Positions 7,092-14,225 of a stretch of DNA of 28,029 nucleotides are shown here, one piece after another. The stretch lies in assembly GCA_023396115.1 (NCBI GenBank), contig JAEWXC010000057.1:1-28029 (forward strand), given 5' to 3'. The notes beneath the pieces were generated by a model. That model made no database searches, was not told the origin of the DNA, and saw nothing but the letters and a program-made list of their open reading frames with translations. Each line of letters starts with the position of its first letter. Positions within the stretch are counted from its first letter, which is position 1. A program made the translations under genes and the position numbers. The DNA comes from Actinomycetes bacterium. Its GTDB lineage: Bacteria; Actinomycetota; Actinomycetes; Propionibacteriales; Nocardioidaceae.

Positions 7092-7862
7092 GTGGAGGCT
7101 GCCTGGCACGGCGTCGCGGACGCCTACGACCGCTCGTTCGCGACCCTGTGCGACGGGGTGGCCGACCTGGTCGCCGCCCGGCTGGGCGGGTTGCGTCCAC
7201 GGGGGCAGGTGCTGGACGTCGGGTGCGGCACCGGGCGTCTGGCGCACCGCCTGGCCGACGAGGGTCTGGACGTACTGGCCCTCGACCCCGACCCGGAGAT
7301 GGTCGAGGCGACCCGGGCCCGGTTGGCCGGGCGCGGTGAGGTGGGCACCGGGGCGCTGCCGCGCCTGGACCTGTCCACCGGCGCGGTCGGGGGCCTGGTG
7401 GCCAACTTCGTGCTCAACCACGTCGACGACCCCGCCGCCGCGGCCGCGGAGTGCGCCCGGGTCCTGGCGCCCGGTGGCCCGCTGTTCGCCACGGTCTGGC
7501 CGGCCACCCCGACGCCGCAGGCGCTGCTGTGGGGTGAGGTGCTCGACGAGGCCGGAGCCCTGCGCCCGGAACCGCAGCGACTCGCTCCCGACCTGGACTA
7601 CCCGCGCACCCCGGACGGGCTGGGCGGCCTGCTCACCGACGCCGGGATCGACGTCGTCGAGGCCGGGCCCGTGCGCTGGCGCTGGGAGGTCGACGCCGAC
7701 GACTTCCTGGCCGGTGCCACCGCCGTCGGCACGTTCGGCGAGGTGTGGCGCGCCAACGACGCCGCCACCCGGGAGCGGGTCCGCACGGTCTGGTCCGAGC
7801 GCACCGCGGGCACCCGACTCGGGTTCGACGTGGAGGCGGTCCTGGTGCTGGGGATCAGGTGA
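7092..7862 (+). CDS. Class I SAM-dependent methyltransferase
   Basis: Soluble Rossmann-fold methyltransferase of about 256 residues; the substrate is unknown. Motif I is VLDVGCGTG (residues 40-48), followed by the acidic residue of motif II (LALDPDPEM) and a motif IV-like VANFVLNHVDD. The ARVLAPGGPLFATVW segment is typical of UbiE/Methyltransf_11-type enzymes. The GTG at 7092 gives AWHGVADAYDRSF near the N-terminus, the common opening of this group. No Shine-Dalgarno precedes it, consistent with coupling to the 87-aa gene whose stop lies 5 nt upstream. A small-molecule substrate is more likely than rRNA, but the sequence does not decide. Confidence 0.85.
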   Translation: MEAAWHGVADAYDRSFATLCDGVADLVAARLGGLRPRGQVLDVGCGTGRLAHRLADEGLDVLALDPDPEMVEATRARLAGRGEVGTGALPRLDLSTGAVGGLVANFVLNHVDDPAAAAAECARVLAPGGPLFATVWPATPTPQALLWGEVLDEAGALRPEPQRLAPDLDYPRTPDGLGGLLTDAGIDVVEAGPVRWRWEVDADDFLAGATAVGTFGEVWRANDAATRERVRTVWSERTAGTRLGFDVEAVLVLGIR

Positions 7863-7883
7863 CCGGCGTCACCAGCACGCGCG

Positions 7884-7889
7884 TAGGGT
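7884..7889 (+). promoter_or_regulatory. -10 element of a leaderless promoter for the GNAT-PhzF pair
   Basis: TAGGGT followed by 7 nt and the ATG at 7897, with no Shine-Dalgarno. It lies in the 34 bp after the methyltransferase stop. Confidence 0.6.
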
Positions 7890-7896
7890 GGTCGGC

Positions 7897-8394
7897 ATGA
7901 GCGTGCGAGTGGCGACCCCCAACGACGTTCCCGCGATCCTGGACATGGTGCACGCCCTGGCCGAGTACCAGAAGCACGGCGACCGGGTGGAGGCCACCGA
8001 GGCGCACTTCCACCAGGTGCTGTTCCCCGAGGACGGGGCCCCGACGGTCTTCTGCCACGTCGCCGAGCAGGACGGCGCGGTCGTCGGGATCGCGATCTGG
8101 ATCCGCAACTTCTCCACCTGGACCGGACGCCACGGCATCTGGATGGAGGACCTGTTCGTGCTCCCCGAGGTGCGGGGCCAGGGAGTGGGCAAGCAGCTGC
8201 TCGGCTCACTGGCAGCGATCTGCTCCGAACAGGGCTACACCCGACTGGAGTGGACGGTCTCCAACTGGAACGAGTCCTCGATCGGTTTCTACCGGTCCCT
8301 GGGCGCGGGCTCCATGGAGGACGAGACCACCTACCGGCTCGACGGGCAGGCGCTGGCCTCGCTCGGCACCCCGGTCCCGGCGACCACCTCGTGA
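7897..8394 (+). CDS. GNAT acetyltransferase, spermidine/diamine acetyltransferase-like
   Basis: Acetyl-CoA-dependent N-acetyltransferase of 165 residues. The segment NFSTWTGRHGIWMEDLFVLPEVRGQGVGK (about 71-99) contains the acetyl-CoA pyrophosphate loop RGQGVGK (93-99). The NFSTW..RxGI..EDLFV run is characteristic of the SSAT (spermidine/spermine acetyltransferase) branch. WTVSNWNESSIGFYRSLGA supplies the C-terminal GNAT motif B. Length fits the family. A polyamine or other diamine substrate is inferred from the subfamily motif only. The last base pairs overlap the start of the phzF-like gene (GTGA), so the two are one operon. Confidence 0.88.
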   Translation: MSVRVATPNDVPAILDMVHALAEYQKHGDRVEATEAHFHQVLFPEDGAPTVFCHVAEQDGAVVGIAIWIRNFSTWTGRHGIWMEDLFVLPEVRGQGVGKQLLGSLAAICSEQGYTRLEWTVSNWNESSIGFYRSLGAGSMEDETTYRLDGQALASLGTPVPATTS

Positions 8395-9221
8395 TCCGCC
8401 CGTTCTCCCAGGTCGACGTCTTCGCGACCGAGCCGCTGCTGGGCAACCCCGTCGCGGTGGTCCACGACGCCGACGACCTGACCGCCGCCCAGATGGCGGC
8501 GTTCGCGCGCTGGACCAACCTGTCGGAGACCACGTTCCTGCTCACCCCGACCGTGCCCGGTGCCGACTACCGGCTGCGGATCTTCACCCCCGCCGGTGAG
8601 CTGCCGTTCGCCGGTCACCCCACCCTGGGCAGTGCGCACGCCTGGCTCGAGGCCGGCGGCGAACCCGCCGGGGAGGGTCTGGTCCAGGAGTGCGGGGCCG
8701 GGCTGGTGACGTTGCGGCGCACCGAGCAGCTCGCGTTCGCCGCGCCGCCGCTGCTGCGCAGCGGGCCGGCCGACGAGGCCACCCGGGCGCACATCGCCGC
8801 CTCGCTGCGGATCAGCGACGCCGACATCGTCGCCGCCGAGTGGATCGACAACGGACCCGGCTGGGTCGTCGCGCAGCTGCGTGACGCCGAGGCGGTGCTG
8901 GCCGTGGACCCGGACCTGGTGACGATGGGTGACCTGGACCTGGGCATCGTCGGGACCTACCCGCCCGGATCGGAGTGCGCCGTCGAGGTGCGCGGCTTCG
9001 CCCCGGAGCTGGCCGTGGGGGAGGACCCGGTCACCGGCTCCCTGAACGCCGGGATCGGGCAGTGGTTGATCGGCAACGGGACCCTGCCGCCGCGCTACAC
9101 CGCCAGCCAGGGCACCGCGCTGGGTCGGGCCGGCCGGGTGCACGTTGAACGAGTCGACGGGCAGGTCTGGGTCGGTGGCGCCACGACGACCACCGTCAGG
9201 GGTCAGGTGCGGTTGGCCTGA
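8391..9221 (+). CDS. PhzF-family isomerase/epimerase
   Basis: Diaminopimelate-epimerase-fold protein of 276 residues in the PhzF group, whose characterised member isomerises a dihydro-hydroxyanthranilate in phenazine synthesis. Motifs are QVDVF near the N-terminus, GNPVAVV, NLSETTF with the catalytic-position Glu (E46), RIFTPAGELPFAGHPTLGSAHAW, and EDPVTGSLNAGIGQWL near the C-terminus. The GTG at 8391 overlaps the GNAT stop by 4 bp. No other phenazine gene is present, so this is one of the many PhzF paralogues with no known substrate. Pairing with a GNAT enzyme hints at small-molecule modification, which is inference. Confidence 0.9.
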   Translation: MIRPFSQVDVFATEPLLGNPVAVVHDADDLTAAQMAAFARWTNLSETTFLLTPTVPGADYRLRIFTPAGELPFAGHPTLGSAHAWLEAGGEPAGEGLVQECGAGLVTLRRTEQLAFAAPPLLRSGPADEATRAHIAASLRISDADIVAAEWIDNGPGWVVAQLRDAEAVLAVDPDLVTMGDLDLGIVGTYPPGSECAVEVRGFAPELAVGEDPVTGSLNAGIGQWLIGNGTLPPRYTASQGTALGRAGRVHVERVDGQVWVGGATTTTVRGQVRLA

Positions 9222-9228
9222 CGGCCGG

Positions 9229-10113
9229 TCAACAGCGTCCCGGGCCACCGAACCGCATCGCGGTGGCGGAGGTGACGGTGAGTCCGTAGACCCGCGGGTC
9301 GGTCACGGCGCCGCGGGTCAGCGCCATCGAGGGACCACCGGTCCAGTGCACCTTCGAGATCCTGGCCGAACGCTTCTTCGCACCCGGTCGGCGCCCGTTG
9401 CCCATGTCGGCGCAGAGCCGGTCGGAGCCGTGGACGTAGATCTCGCCGAAGACCTGGGCGAAGTTGGCCCGGGTGAAACGGCCCCGCCACAACCGGTCGG
9501 GGTAGTAGCCGGACTTCTTGCCGTTCACCTTGAACCACCACTTGCTGCCCCGGTGCACGAACTCGAGCTTCACCTTCGAGCCGGGGCGCAGCTTGGCGCC
9601 GGGCTTCTTGCCCTTGCCCTTGCGGACGAACCCGCAGCCGAAGTTGTAGCAGGTGTCGCCGGAGTTGACGGGCCGCCAGAACACGAACAGCCGGGGTCGC
9701 TTCTGGCTGCGCAGCCCGGCACCCTTGCGCCAGCCGGCCTCCAGGTAGGGCAGGCCGATGGTGGTGTCGGACACCGCGAGCTGTCCGATCGAGTGCTGCC
9801 CCCTGCGGGCCTTGACCTGGCGCGGGTTGTGCACCGTGAACGTCGCGCCGAACCCGGTGGCCCAGGTGCCGCTGGGTGTGTAGGCGGCTGCGGCGGCGTA
9901 GTGGTAGCCCGGACGGGTCCCACCACCGGCGGCCGGGCCCGGCTGTGGGGCGACGGTGCTGGTCGTGCGGACCTGCTCGGCCGGGGCGGAGGTCGCCGTG
10001 GCGGGCAGCAGCACCCCGGCGGCCAGGGCCACCGTGAGCGGTGCTGCGACGAGGGGAACCCGACGGCGTCGAGGCACGGGCGCGGTGCGCGGGCTGGGCT
10101 GGTGGACGGACAC
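9229..10113 (-). CDS. Secreted neprosin-family protein (possible glutamic peptidase)
   Basis: Exported protein of 294 residues. The N-terminus has RRRR at 15-18, a hydrophobic core at about 20-36 and a likely cleavage near residues 43-46, then a Pro/Gly linker. Residues about 69-294 match the neprosin (DUF239) fold: LEAGWRKGAGLRSQKRPRLF followed by a CYNFGCGFV segment, then WWFKVNGKKSGYYP and FGEIYVHG. In plant neprosin two glutamates are catalytic; the equivalents here appear to be E125 in LEAGW and E224 in FGEIY. Cys155/Cys160 and Cys234/Cys294 could form disulfides. Start is GTG at 10113 with a GGAGG 4 nt upstream; longer readings to 11040 are antisense to thyA. It is divergent from thyA and convergent with the phzF-like gene at 7 bp. 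Peptidase activity is not shown. Confidence 0.75.
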   Translation of the reverse strand: MSVHQPSPRTAPVPRRRRVPLVAAPLTVALAAGVLLPATATSAPAEQVRTTSTVAPQPGPAAGGGTRPGYHYAAAAAYTPSGTWATGFGATFTVHNPRQVKARRGQHSIGQLAVSDTTIGLPYLEAGWRKGAGLRSQKRPRLFVFWRPVNSGDTCYNFGCGFVRKGKGKKPGAKLRPGSKVKLEFVHRGSKWWFKVNGKKSGYYPDRLWRGRFTRANFAQVFGEIYVHGSDRLCADMGNGRRPGAKKRSARISKVHWTGGPSMALTRGAVTDPRVYGLTVTSATAMRFGGPGRC

Positions 10114-10117
10114 GGGA

Positions 10118-10122
10118 CCTCC
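10118..10122 (-). promoter_or_regulatory. Shine-Dalgarno that fixes the neprosin-gene start
   Basis: GGAGG on the minus strand, 4 nt before the GTG at 10113. It places the start directly before a standard signal peptide. Confidence 0.6.
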
Positions 10123-10206
10123 CCGGGATCGGACTGGTGGGAGATCCTGCCCACCCGACCCGGTCCGGCAAACGCACCGGTCCGCCGGGGCCGCCCGGCT
10201 GCGTCG

Positions 10207-10212
10207 TAAGGT
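10207..10212 (+). promoter_or_regulatory. -10 element of a leaderless promoter for the thyA operon
   Basis: TAAGGT is 6 nt before the thyA ATG. There is no Shine-Dalgarno, so it probably drives thyA, dfrA, the gntR gene and the nudix gene together. Confidence 0.65.
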
Positions 10213-10218
10213 CGACCC

Positions 10219-11031
10219 ATGCAGGTCTACCACCAGCTGCTCACCGAGATCCTCGACCACGGGGTCGCCAAGTCCGACCGGACCGGCACCGGGACGCTGA
10301 GCATCTTCGGCCACCAGATGCGCTTCGACCTGCGCGAGGGTTTTCCGCTGCTGACCACCAAGAAGGTGCACACCCGCTCGGTGTTCGGGGAGCTGCTGTG
10401 GTTCCTGCGCGGCGACACCAACGTCCGCTGGCTGCAGGACCGGGGGATCTCGATCTGGGACGAGTGGGCTGACGAGAACGGTGACCTCGGCCCGGTCTAC
10501 GGACACCAGTGGCGCTCCTGGCCCACGCCGGACGGTCGGCACGTCGACCAGATCGCCAAGGTGGTCGAGTCGATCCGCAGCACCCCCGACTCGCGGCGCC
10601 ACATCGTGTCGGCCTGGAACGTCGCCGAGGTCGACGACATGGCGCTGCCGCCGTGCCACTCGCTGTTCCAGTTCTACGTCGCCCCGGCCGACGACGGGGG
10701 CCCCGGTCACCTGTCGTGCCAGCTGTACCAGCGTTCGGCCGACGTTTTCCTGGGGGTGCCGTTCAACATCGCCTCCTACGCGCTGCTGACCCACATGGTC
10801 GCCCAGGTCACCGGGCTGCGGGTCGGCGAGTTCGTGCACACGCTGGGGGACGCGCACCTCTACACCAACCACCTCGACCAGGCCCGCGAGCAGCTGACCC
10901 GGACCGCCCGGCCGCTGCCGCAGCTGGTGCTGGACCCGTCGGTCACCGAGCTGGACGCCTTCGAGCTGGAACACCTCGAGGTCGTCGGCTACGACCCGCA
11001 CCCGGCCATCAAGGCGCCGATCGCGGTATGA
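10219..11031 (+). CDS. thyA: Thymidylate synthase (folate-dependent, ThyA type)
   Basis: Converts dUMP and 5,10-methylene-THF to dTMP and dihydrofolate. The 270-residue sequence is collinear with E. coli ThyA: SDRTGTGTLSIFGHQMRFDL (19-38) with the phosphate-binding Arg, the Trp-rich LLWFLRGDTN, GPVYGHQWR (91-99), LPPCHSLFQFYV with the nucleophile C146, CQLYQRSADVFLGVPFNIASYALL, and HLYTNH. All key residues are present. It is the first gene of a four-gene operon; its stop overlaps the dfrA start (ATGA). Because ThyA makes dihydrofolate, coupling to dihydrofolate reductase is metabolically sensible. Actinobacteria often carry ThyX as well; none is seen here. Confidence 0.97.
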   Translation: MQVYHQLLTEILDHGVAKSDRTGTGTLSIFGHQMRFDLREGFPLLTTKKVHTRSVFGELLWFLRGDTNVRWLQDRGISIWDEWADENGDLGPVYGHQWRSWPTPDGRHVDQIAKVVESIRSTPDSRRHIVSAWNVAEVDDMALPPCHSLFQFYVAPADDGGPGHLSCQLYQRSADVFLGVPFNIASYALLTHMVAQVTGLRVGEFVHTLGDAHLYTNHLDQAREQLTRTARPLPQLVLDPSVTELDAFELEHLEVVGYDPHPAIKAPIAV

Positions 11032-11501
11032 GCACGACACTGATCGCGGCCCACGCCGCCGACCGGGTGATCGGCCTGGACGGTGCGATCCCGTGGCACA
11101 GCAGCGAGGACTTCGCCCACTTCAAGGCCGCCACCCTGGGCCACACACTGGTGATGGGCCGGCTCACGCACGAGTCGATCGGCCGCCCGCTGCCCGGGCG
11201 GCGCACCATCGTGATCACCCGCGACCCGGAGTGGCGCGACGAGGGGGTCGACGTCGCCCACTCGTTGGAGCAGGCGCTGGGGATGGCCGGCGACGCCGAG
11301 GTCTACGTGGCCGGCGGCGCCCAGATCTACGAGCTCGCCCTGGGCGTCGCCGACCGGCAGGTGATCACCGAGGTCGGGGTGCAGGTCGAGGGCGACACGT
11401 TCTACCCGGAGTTCGACGCGGGGCAGTGGCGTGAGGTCCGACGCATCGAGCGTCCCGAGTTCGACCCGCCGCTGGCGTGGGTCTGGTGGGAGCGCCGGTG
11501 A
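11028..11501 (+). CDS. folA: Dihydrofolate reductase
   Basis: NADPH-dependent reduction of dihydrofolate to tetrahydrofolate; 157 residues, the normal size. Motifs: IAAHAADRVIGLDGAIPW (6-23) including the M20-loop Trp, the acidic active-site residue D28 in SSEDFAHFK, GHTLVMGRLTHESIGRPLPGR with the cofactor-site Gly-Arg, and the glycine pair in YVAGGAQIYELAL. Its ATG overlaps the thyA stop and its stop overlaps the GTG of the gntR gene, so translation is coupled on both sides. It recycles the folate oxidised by ThyA. Confidence 0.96.
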   Translation: MSTTLIAAHAADRVIGLDGAIPWHSSEDFAHFKAATLGHTLVMGRLTHESIGRPLPGRRTIVITRDPEWRDEGVDVAHSLEQALGMAGDAEVYVAGGAQIYELALGVADRQVITEVGVQVEGDTFYPEFDAGQWREVRRIERPEFDPPLAWVWWERR

Positions 11502-11851
11502 CCCGCCTGGTGGTGCTGGACGAGTCGTCCCCGACATCGAAGGTCGAGCAGGTCAAGGAGCAGATCACCGCCCGCGTCGACGGCGGTGACCTGCCGGTCG
11601 GCGAACGGCTCCCGCCGGTGCGTGAGCTCGCCGGTGACCTGGGTGTCGCGGTCAACACCGTGGCCAAGGCCTACCGGGAGCTGGAGGCCCTCGGGGTGGT
11701 CGTCACCCGCGGCCGGGCCGGCACCTTCGTCGCGCCCCGTGACCAGGACCGTGCCGCCCGGGCGGCCGCGGAGACGTACGTGCTGACGGTCCGGGCCCTG
11801 GGCGTGGACCGCGACGACGCGCACGCGCTGGTCGACCGGTTGTGGGGCTGA
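11498..11851 (+). CDS. GntR-family regulator, short YtrA-like form
   Basis: DNA-binding repressor-type protein of 117 residues. The GntR winged-helix covers residues about 14-80: VEQVKEQITARVDGGDLPVGERLPPVRELAGDLGV, then VNTVAKAYRELEALGVVVTRGRAGTFV, with the recognition helix near 50-60. The 35-40 residue C-terminal tail is far too short for a FadR, HutC or MocR effector domain, which places it in the YtrA-like subfamily. These short regulators usually sit beside ABC transporter genes, but here the gene is embedded between dfrA (4-bp GTGA overlap) and a Nudix gene (1-nt gap). The effector and operator are not evident. Confidence 0.88.
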   Translation: MTRLVVLDESSPTSKVEQVKEQITARVDGGDLPVGERLPPVRELAGDLGVAVNTVAKAYRELEALGVVVTRGRAGTFVAPRDQDRAARAAAETYVLTVRALGVDRDDAHALVDRLWG

Positions 11852-11852
11852 G

Positions 11853-12293
11853 ATGAGCCGGGACCCGCTCGCCACGCCGACCGTCACGCCGGACCCCGCA
11901 CCGGACGCCGCTCCCGTCATCACCGTCTCGGCGGTCGCGCTGGTGCGCGACGGTGCGGTGCTGACCGTGCGCAAGCGTGGCACCCAGCGGTTCATGCTGG
12001 TCGGTGGCAAGCCCGAGGCCGGGGAGAGCCCCGAGCAGTGCATCCGCCGGGAGACCACCGAGGAGGTGGGGCTGGTGCTGGGCGAGGTCGACGTGCTCGG
12101 CGAGTTCACCTCCGAGGCCGCCAACGAGCCCGGCCACCGGCTGGTCTCGACCGTGTTCACCGCCGACCTGCCCGGTGAACCCGTGGCCGCGGCGGAGATC
12201 GCCGAACTGCGCTGGACGCCGCTGGACTCCACCCACGACGACCTGGCGCCGATGCTGGAGTTCCACGTCCTGCCCCTGCTCCGCGCCCGCTGA
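11853..12293 (+). CDS. Nudix hydrolase
   Basis: Nucleoside-diphosphate-linked hydrolase of 146 residues. The Nudix box is complete at residues 52-74, in the form G-x5-E-x7-RE-xx-EE-x-G (the REtTEEVGL part carries the metal-binding glutamates). Before it comes the strand AVALVRDGAVLTVRKRG and the sequence RFMLVGGK; after it GEFTSEAANEPGHRLVSTVFTADL. The first 22 residues are a Pro/Asp-rich extension. Substrate is not deducible. Co-translation with thyA and dfrA (ATG one nt after the gntR stop) suggests nucleotide-pool cleaning, for example of an oxidised or non-canonical dNTP, which is inference. Confidence 0.9.
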   Translation: MSRDPLATPTVTPDPAPDAAPVITVSAVALVRDGAVLTVRKRGTQRFMLVGGKPEAGESPEQCIRRETTEEVGLVLGEVDVLGEFTSEAANEPGHRLVSTVFTADLPGEPVAAAEIAELRWTPLDSTHDDLAPMLEFHVLPLLRAR

Positions 12294-12304
12294 CACCCGC
12301 CCGT

Positions 12305-12344
12305 CGGTGGTCGAGCCGCCTCGGTGGTCGAGCCTGCCGAGACC
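12305..12344. repeat. Degenerate copies of the dispersed 23-bp repeat
   Basis: A partial copy (CGGTGGTCGAGCC, 12305-12317) and a near-full copy (12322-12344, with AGCCTG in place of AGCTTG) of the same element found three times at 14226-14311. They fill the 70-bp gap between the convergent nudix and selO stops. Confidence 0.8.
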
Positions 12345-12363
12345 CCCCCCGGAACCCCGCGCC

Positions 12364-13830
12364 TCAGGTGCCGCAGAAGGTCCGGAAGCCCTCGGTGAAC
12401 GCCACGGGTGCCGGCTGGGCGAACCGGGCCAGGTCGTCACGCTTCCCGAACGGTTCGCGCACCGCCGCCACCAGTTCGGTGAACGGGGTGAGGTCGCCGC
12501 CGACGGCGGAGGCCAGTGCCTCCTCGACCAGGTGGTTGCGGGGGATCCGGACCGGGTTGACCGTCTCCATCGCGCGCGGGTCCGGGCCCAGCGCCCGCCA
12601 GCGGCCCAGCCACGCCGGCACGTCGGGGGCCGCGTCCCCGGCCAGCGCCAGCACCGGGCCGTTCCCGGACGGCTCGGCGGCGCCGGCCAGCGCCACCCAG
12701 AAGGAGGTCCAGTCGACCCGACCCCGGGCGAGCAGCCCGAGCAGGTCGCCGACGAGCCCGGTCAGCACCTCGTCGTCGGCGTCGGCGCCCGCCAGTCCGA
12801 GCTTGGCGCGCATCCCACCGAGCCAGGCGGCGTTGAACTCGCTCGGGTAGGTCTCCAGGACCTCGGTGGCCCGCGCCACCGCGGTCTCCTCGTCCTCGCC
12901 CAGCAGGGGCAGGAGCGCCTCGGCGAACCGGGCCAGGTTCCACTGGGCGATCGGGGGCTGGTTGCCGTAGGCGTAGCGGCCGCGCTCGTCGATGGAGGAG
13001 AACACGGCGGCCGGGTCGTAGGCCTCCAGGAAGGCGCACGGCCCGTAGTCGATGGTCTCCCCGGAGATGGTGACGTTGTCGCTGTTGACCACGCCGTGCA
13101 CGAACCCGACGTGCATCCACTGCGCCACCAGCCGGGCCTGGGCGCGCAGGACGGAGGCGAACAGTGCCAGGTACGGCTGGTCGGAGTCGGCGGCCCCGGG
13201 ATGGTGCCGGGTGATGGCCTCGTCGGCGAGACGGCGCAGCAGGTCGCGCGCCTCGGGGGAGTCACCGGCCGCACGGGCCAGCTGGAACGAGCCCACCCGC
13301 AGGTGACTGGCCGCGACCCGGGCCAGCACCGCGCCGGGCTGCAGGCCGGTGTCGCGGCGCACCTGCGCACCGGTCGCGACCACGGCCAGGGACCGGGTGG
13401 TCGGGATCCCCAGGGCATGCATCGACTCGGAGACCACGTACTCACGCAGCATCGGTGCGAGGGCGGCGAACCCGTCCCCGCCGCGGGAGTAGCGGGTCGG
13501 CCCCGATCCCTTGAGGTGCAGGTCGCGCAGCGTGGTCCCGGAGGCGATCTCGCCCAGCAGCACCGCCCGCCCGTCGCCCAGCAGCGGGGAGTAGCCGCCG
13601 AACTGGTGACCGGCGTACGCCTGCGCGACCGGGCGGGCCCCCTCGAGTCCCTGTCCGAGCAGCGCGGCCACGCCCACCTCGGTGCGCAGCGCCTCGGCGT
13701 CCAGTCCCAGCTCCGCGGCGAGCGGTGCGTTGAGGACCACCAGGGCCGGGTCCGGGAACCCGGTCGGCTGCCACGGCGTGGACAGGTCGGCGAAGGAGTC
13801 GGCCCAGTGGTGCTGCAGCGGGAGGATCAC
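12364..13830 (-). CDS. selO: SelO-family protein AMPylase (YdiU/UPF0061)
   Basis: Pseudokinase of 488 residues that transfers AMP from ATP to Ser, Thr or Tyr of target proteins; the family is linked to redox stress. Landmarks: AQAYAGHQFGGYSPLLGDGRAVLLGE (69-94), KGSGPTRYSRGGDG with K107, SESMHALGIPTTRSLAVV, HGVVNSDNVTISGETIDYGP (245-264) containing the N252 and D261 metal/catalytic residues, and NPVRIPRNH. It ends FCGT, with Cys in the conserved C-terminal position that is Sec or Cys in homologues. The GTG at 13830 is 6 nt from a TAGCGT element, so it is likely leaderless. It lies 29 bp downstream of the TfoX-like gene on the same strand but has its own promoter in that gap. Confidence 0.94.
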   Translation of the reverse strand: MILPLQHHWADSFADLSTPWQPTGFPDPALVVLNAPLAAELGLDAEALRTEVGVAALLGQGLEGARPVAQAYAGHQFGGYSPLLGDGRAVLLGEIASGTTLRDLHLKGSGPTRYSRGGDGFAALAPMLREYVVSESMHALGIPTTRSLAVVATGAQVRRDTGLQPGAVLARVAASHLRVGSFQLARAAGDSPEARDLLRRLADEAITRHHPGAADSDQPYLALFASVLRAQARLVAQWMHVGFVHGVVNSDNVTISGETIDYGPCAFLEAYDPAAVFSSIDERGRYAYGNQPPIAQWNLARFAEALLPLLGEDEETAVARATEVLETYPSEFNAAWLGGMRAKLGLAGADADDEVLTGLVGDLLGLLARGRVDWTSFWVALAGAAEPSGNGPVLALAGDAAPDVPAWLGRWRALGPDPRAMETVNPVRIPRNHLVEEALASAVGGDLTPFTELVAAVREPFGKRDDLARFAQPAPVAFTEGFRTFCGT

Positions 13831-13836
13831 GACCCC

Positions 13837-13842
13837 ACGCTA
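13837..13842 (-). promoter_or_regulatory. -10 element of a leaderless selO promoter
   Basis: TAGCGT on the minus strand ends 6 nt before the selO GTG. It lies in the 29-bp gap after the TfoX-like gene, giving selO its own transcript in addition to any readthrough. Confidence 0.55.
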
Positions 13843-13859
13843 CGTCGCCCGGTGTCGGC

Positions 13860-14192
13860 TCACCCGGTCGGCAGGGCGCGGACGTGGGCGGTGCCCCGGG
13901 CCACCCACCGTTCCAGCAGGTCGTCGTCGGTGAGCGCCGACTGCTCGACCAGCAGCCACCCGCGCAGTTCGCGGCCCCGCATCTCCATCGGCTCGACGCC
14001 GGGCTCGGCGATCCACGTCTGGGCGTCCTCCGGTGCCACCCGGACCATCAGCGAGCCCCGCGACGCGGCGGCGACCGCCATCCGGCCCTCCAGCATGAAC
14101 CCGAGCCCGCCGAACATCTTCCGCTCGGTCAGCCCCGGCTCACCCTCGAGGACGTGTCGGATCCGCTCCGCGAGCACCTCGTCGTAGGCCAT
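13860..14192 (-). CDS. TfoX N-terminal-domain protein
   Basis: Protein of 110 residues made up only of the TfoX/Sxy N-terminal domain: MAYDEVLAERIRHVLEG, then ERKMFGGLGFMLEGRMAVAAASRGSLMVRV (24-53) and a C-terminal helix DDLLERWVARGTAHV. In gamma-proteobacteria full-length TfoX regulates competence, but stand-alone N-terminal domains are widespread in actinobacteria with no known role, so a competence function should not be assumed. It has no signal peptide. A CACACT element is 6 nt before the ATG, and selO follows 29 bp downstream. Confidence 0.85.
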   Translation of the reverse strand: MAYDEVLAERIRHVLEGEPGLTERKMFGGLGFMLEGRMAVAAASRGSLMVRVAPEDAQTWIAEPGVEPMEMRGRELRGWLLVEQSALTDDDLLERWVARGTAHVRALPTG

Positions 14193-14198
14193 GCGTCC

Positions 14199-14204
14199 AG
14201 TGTG
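14199..14204 (-). promoter_or_regulatory. Possible -10 element for the TfoX-like gene
   Basis: CACACT on the minus strand, 6 nt before the ATG at 14192. The spacing fits the leaderless pattern, but the first base differs from TANNNT. Confidence 0.35.
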
Positions 14205-14225
14205 GTGCCCGCCACCGACATCTCC

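Noticed and set aside
8391..9221. Phenazine biosynthesis cluster
   Set aside because: Only a PhzF-like gene is present, and no other phz gene neighbours it. PhzF paralogues are common without phenazine production.
9229..11040. Reading the neprosin gene as a 603-residue protein starting at 11040
   Set aside because: The first 300 or so residues are antisense to thyA and non-protein-like. A signal peptide and ribosome site mark the start at 10113.
11977..14187. 736-residue frame on the plus strand across nudix and the opposite of selO
   Set aside because: It runs through the nudix gene in the wrong frame and then antisense to selO and the TfoX-like gene. All three real genes have intact family motifs.
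13860..14192. Competence regulator TfoX
   Set aside because: Only the N-terminal domain is present. Stand-alone forms in actinobacteria have no demonstrated competence role.
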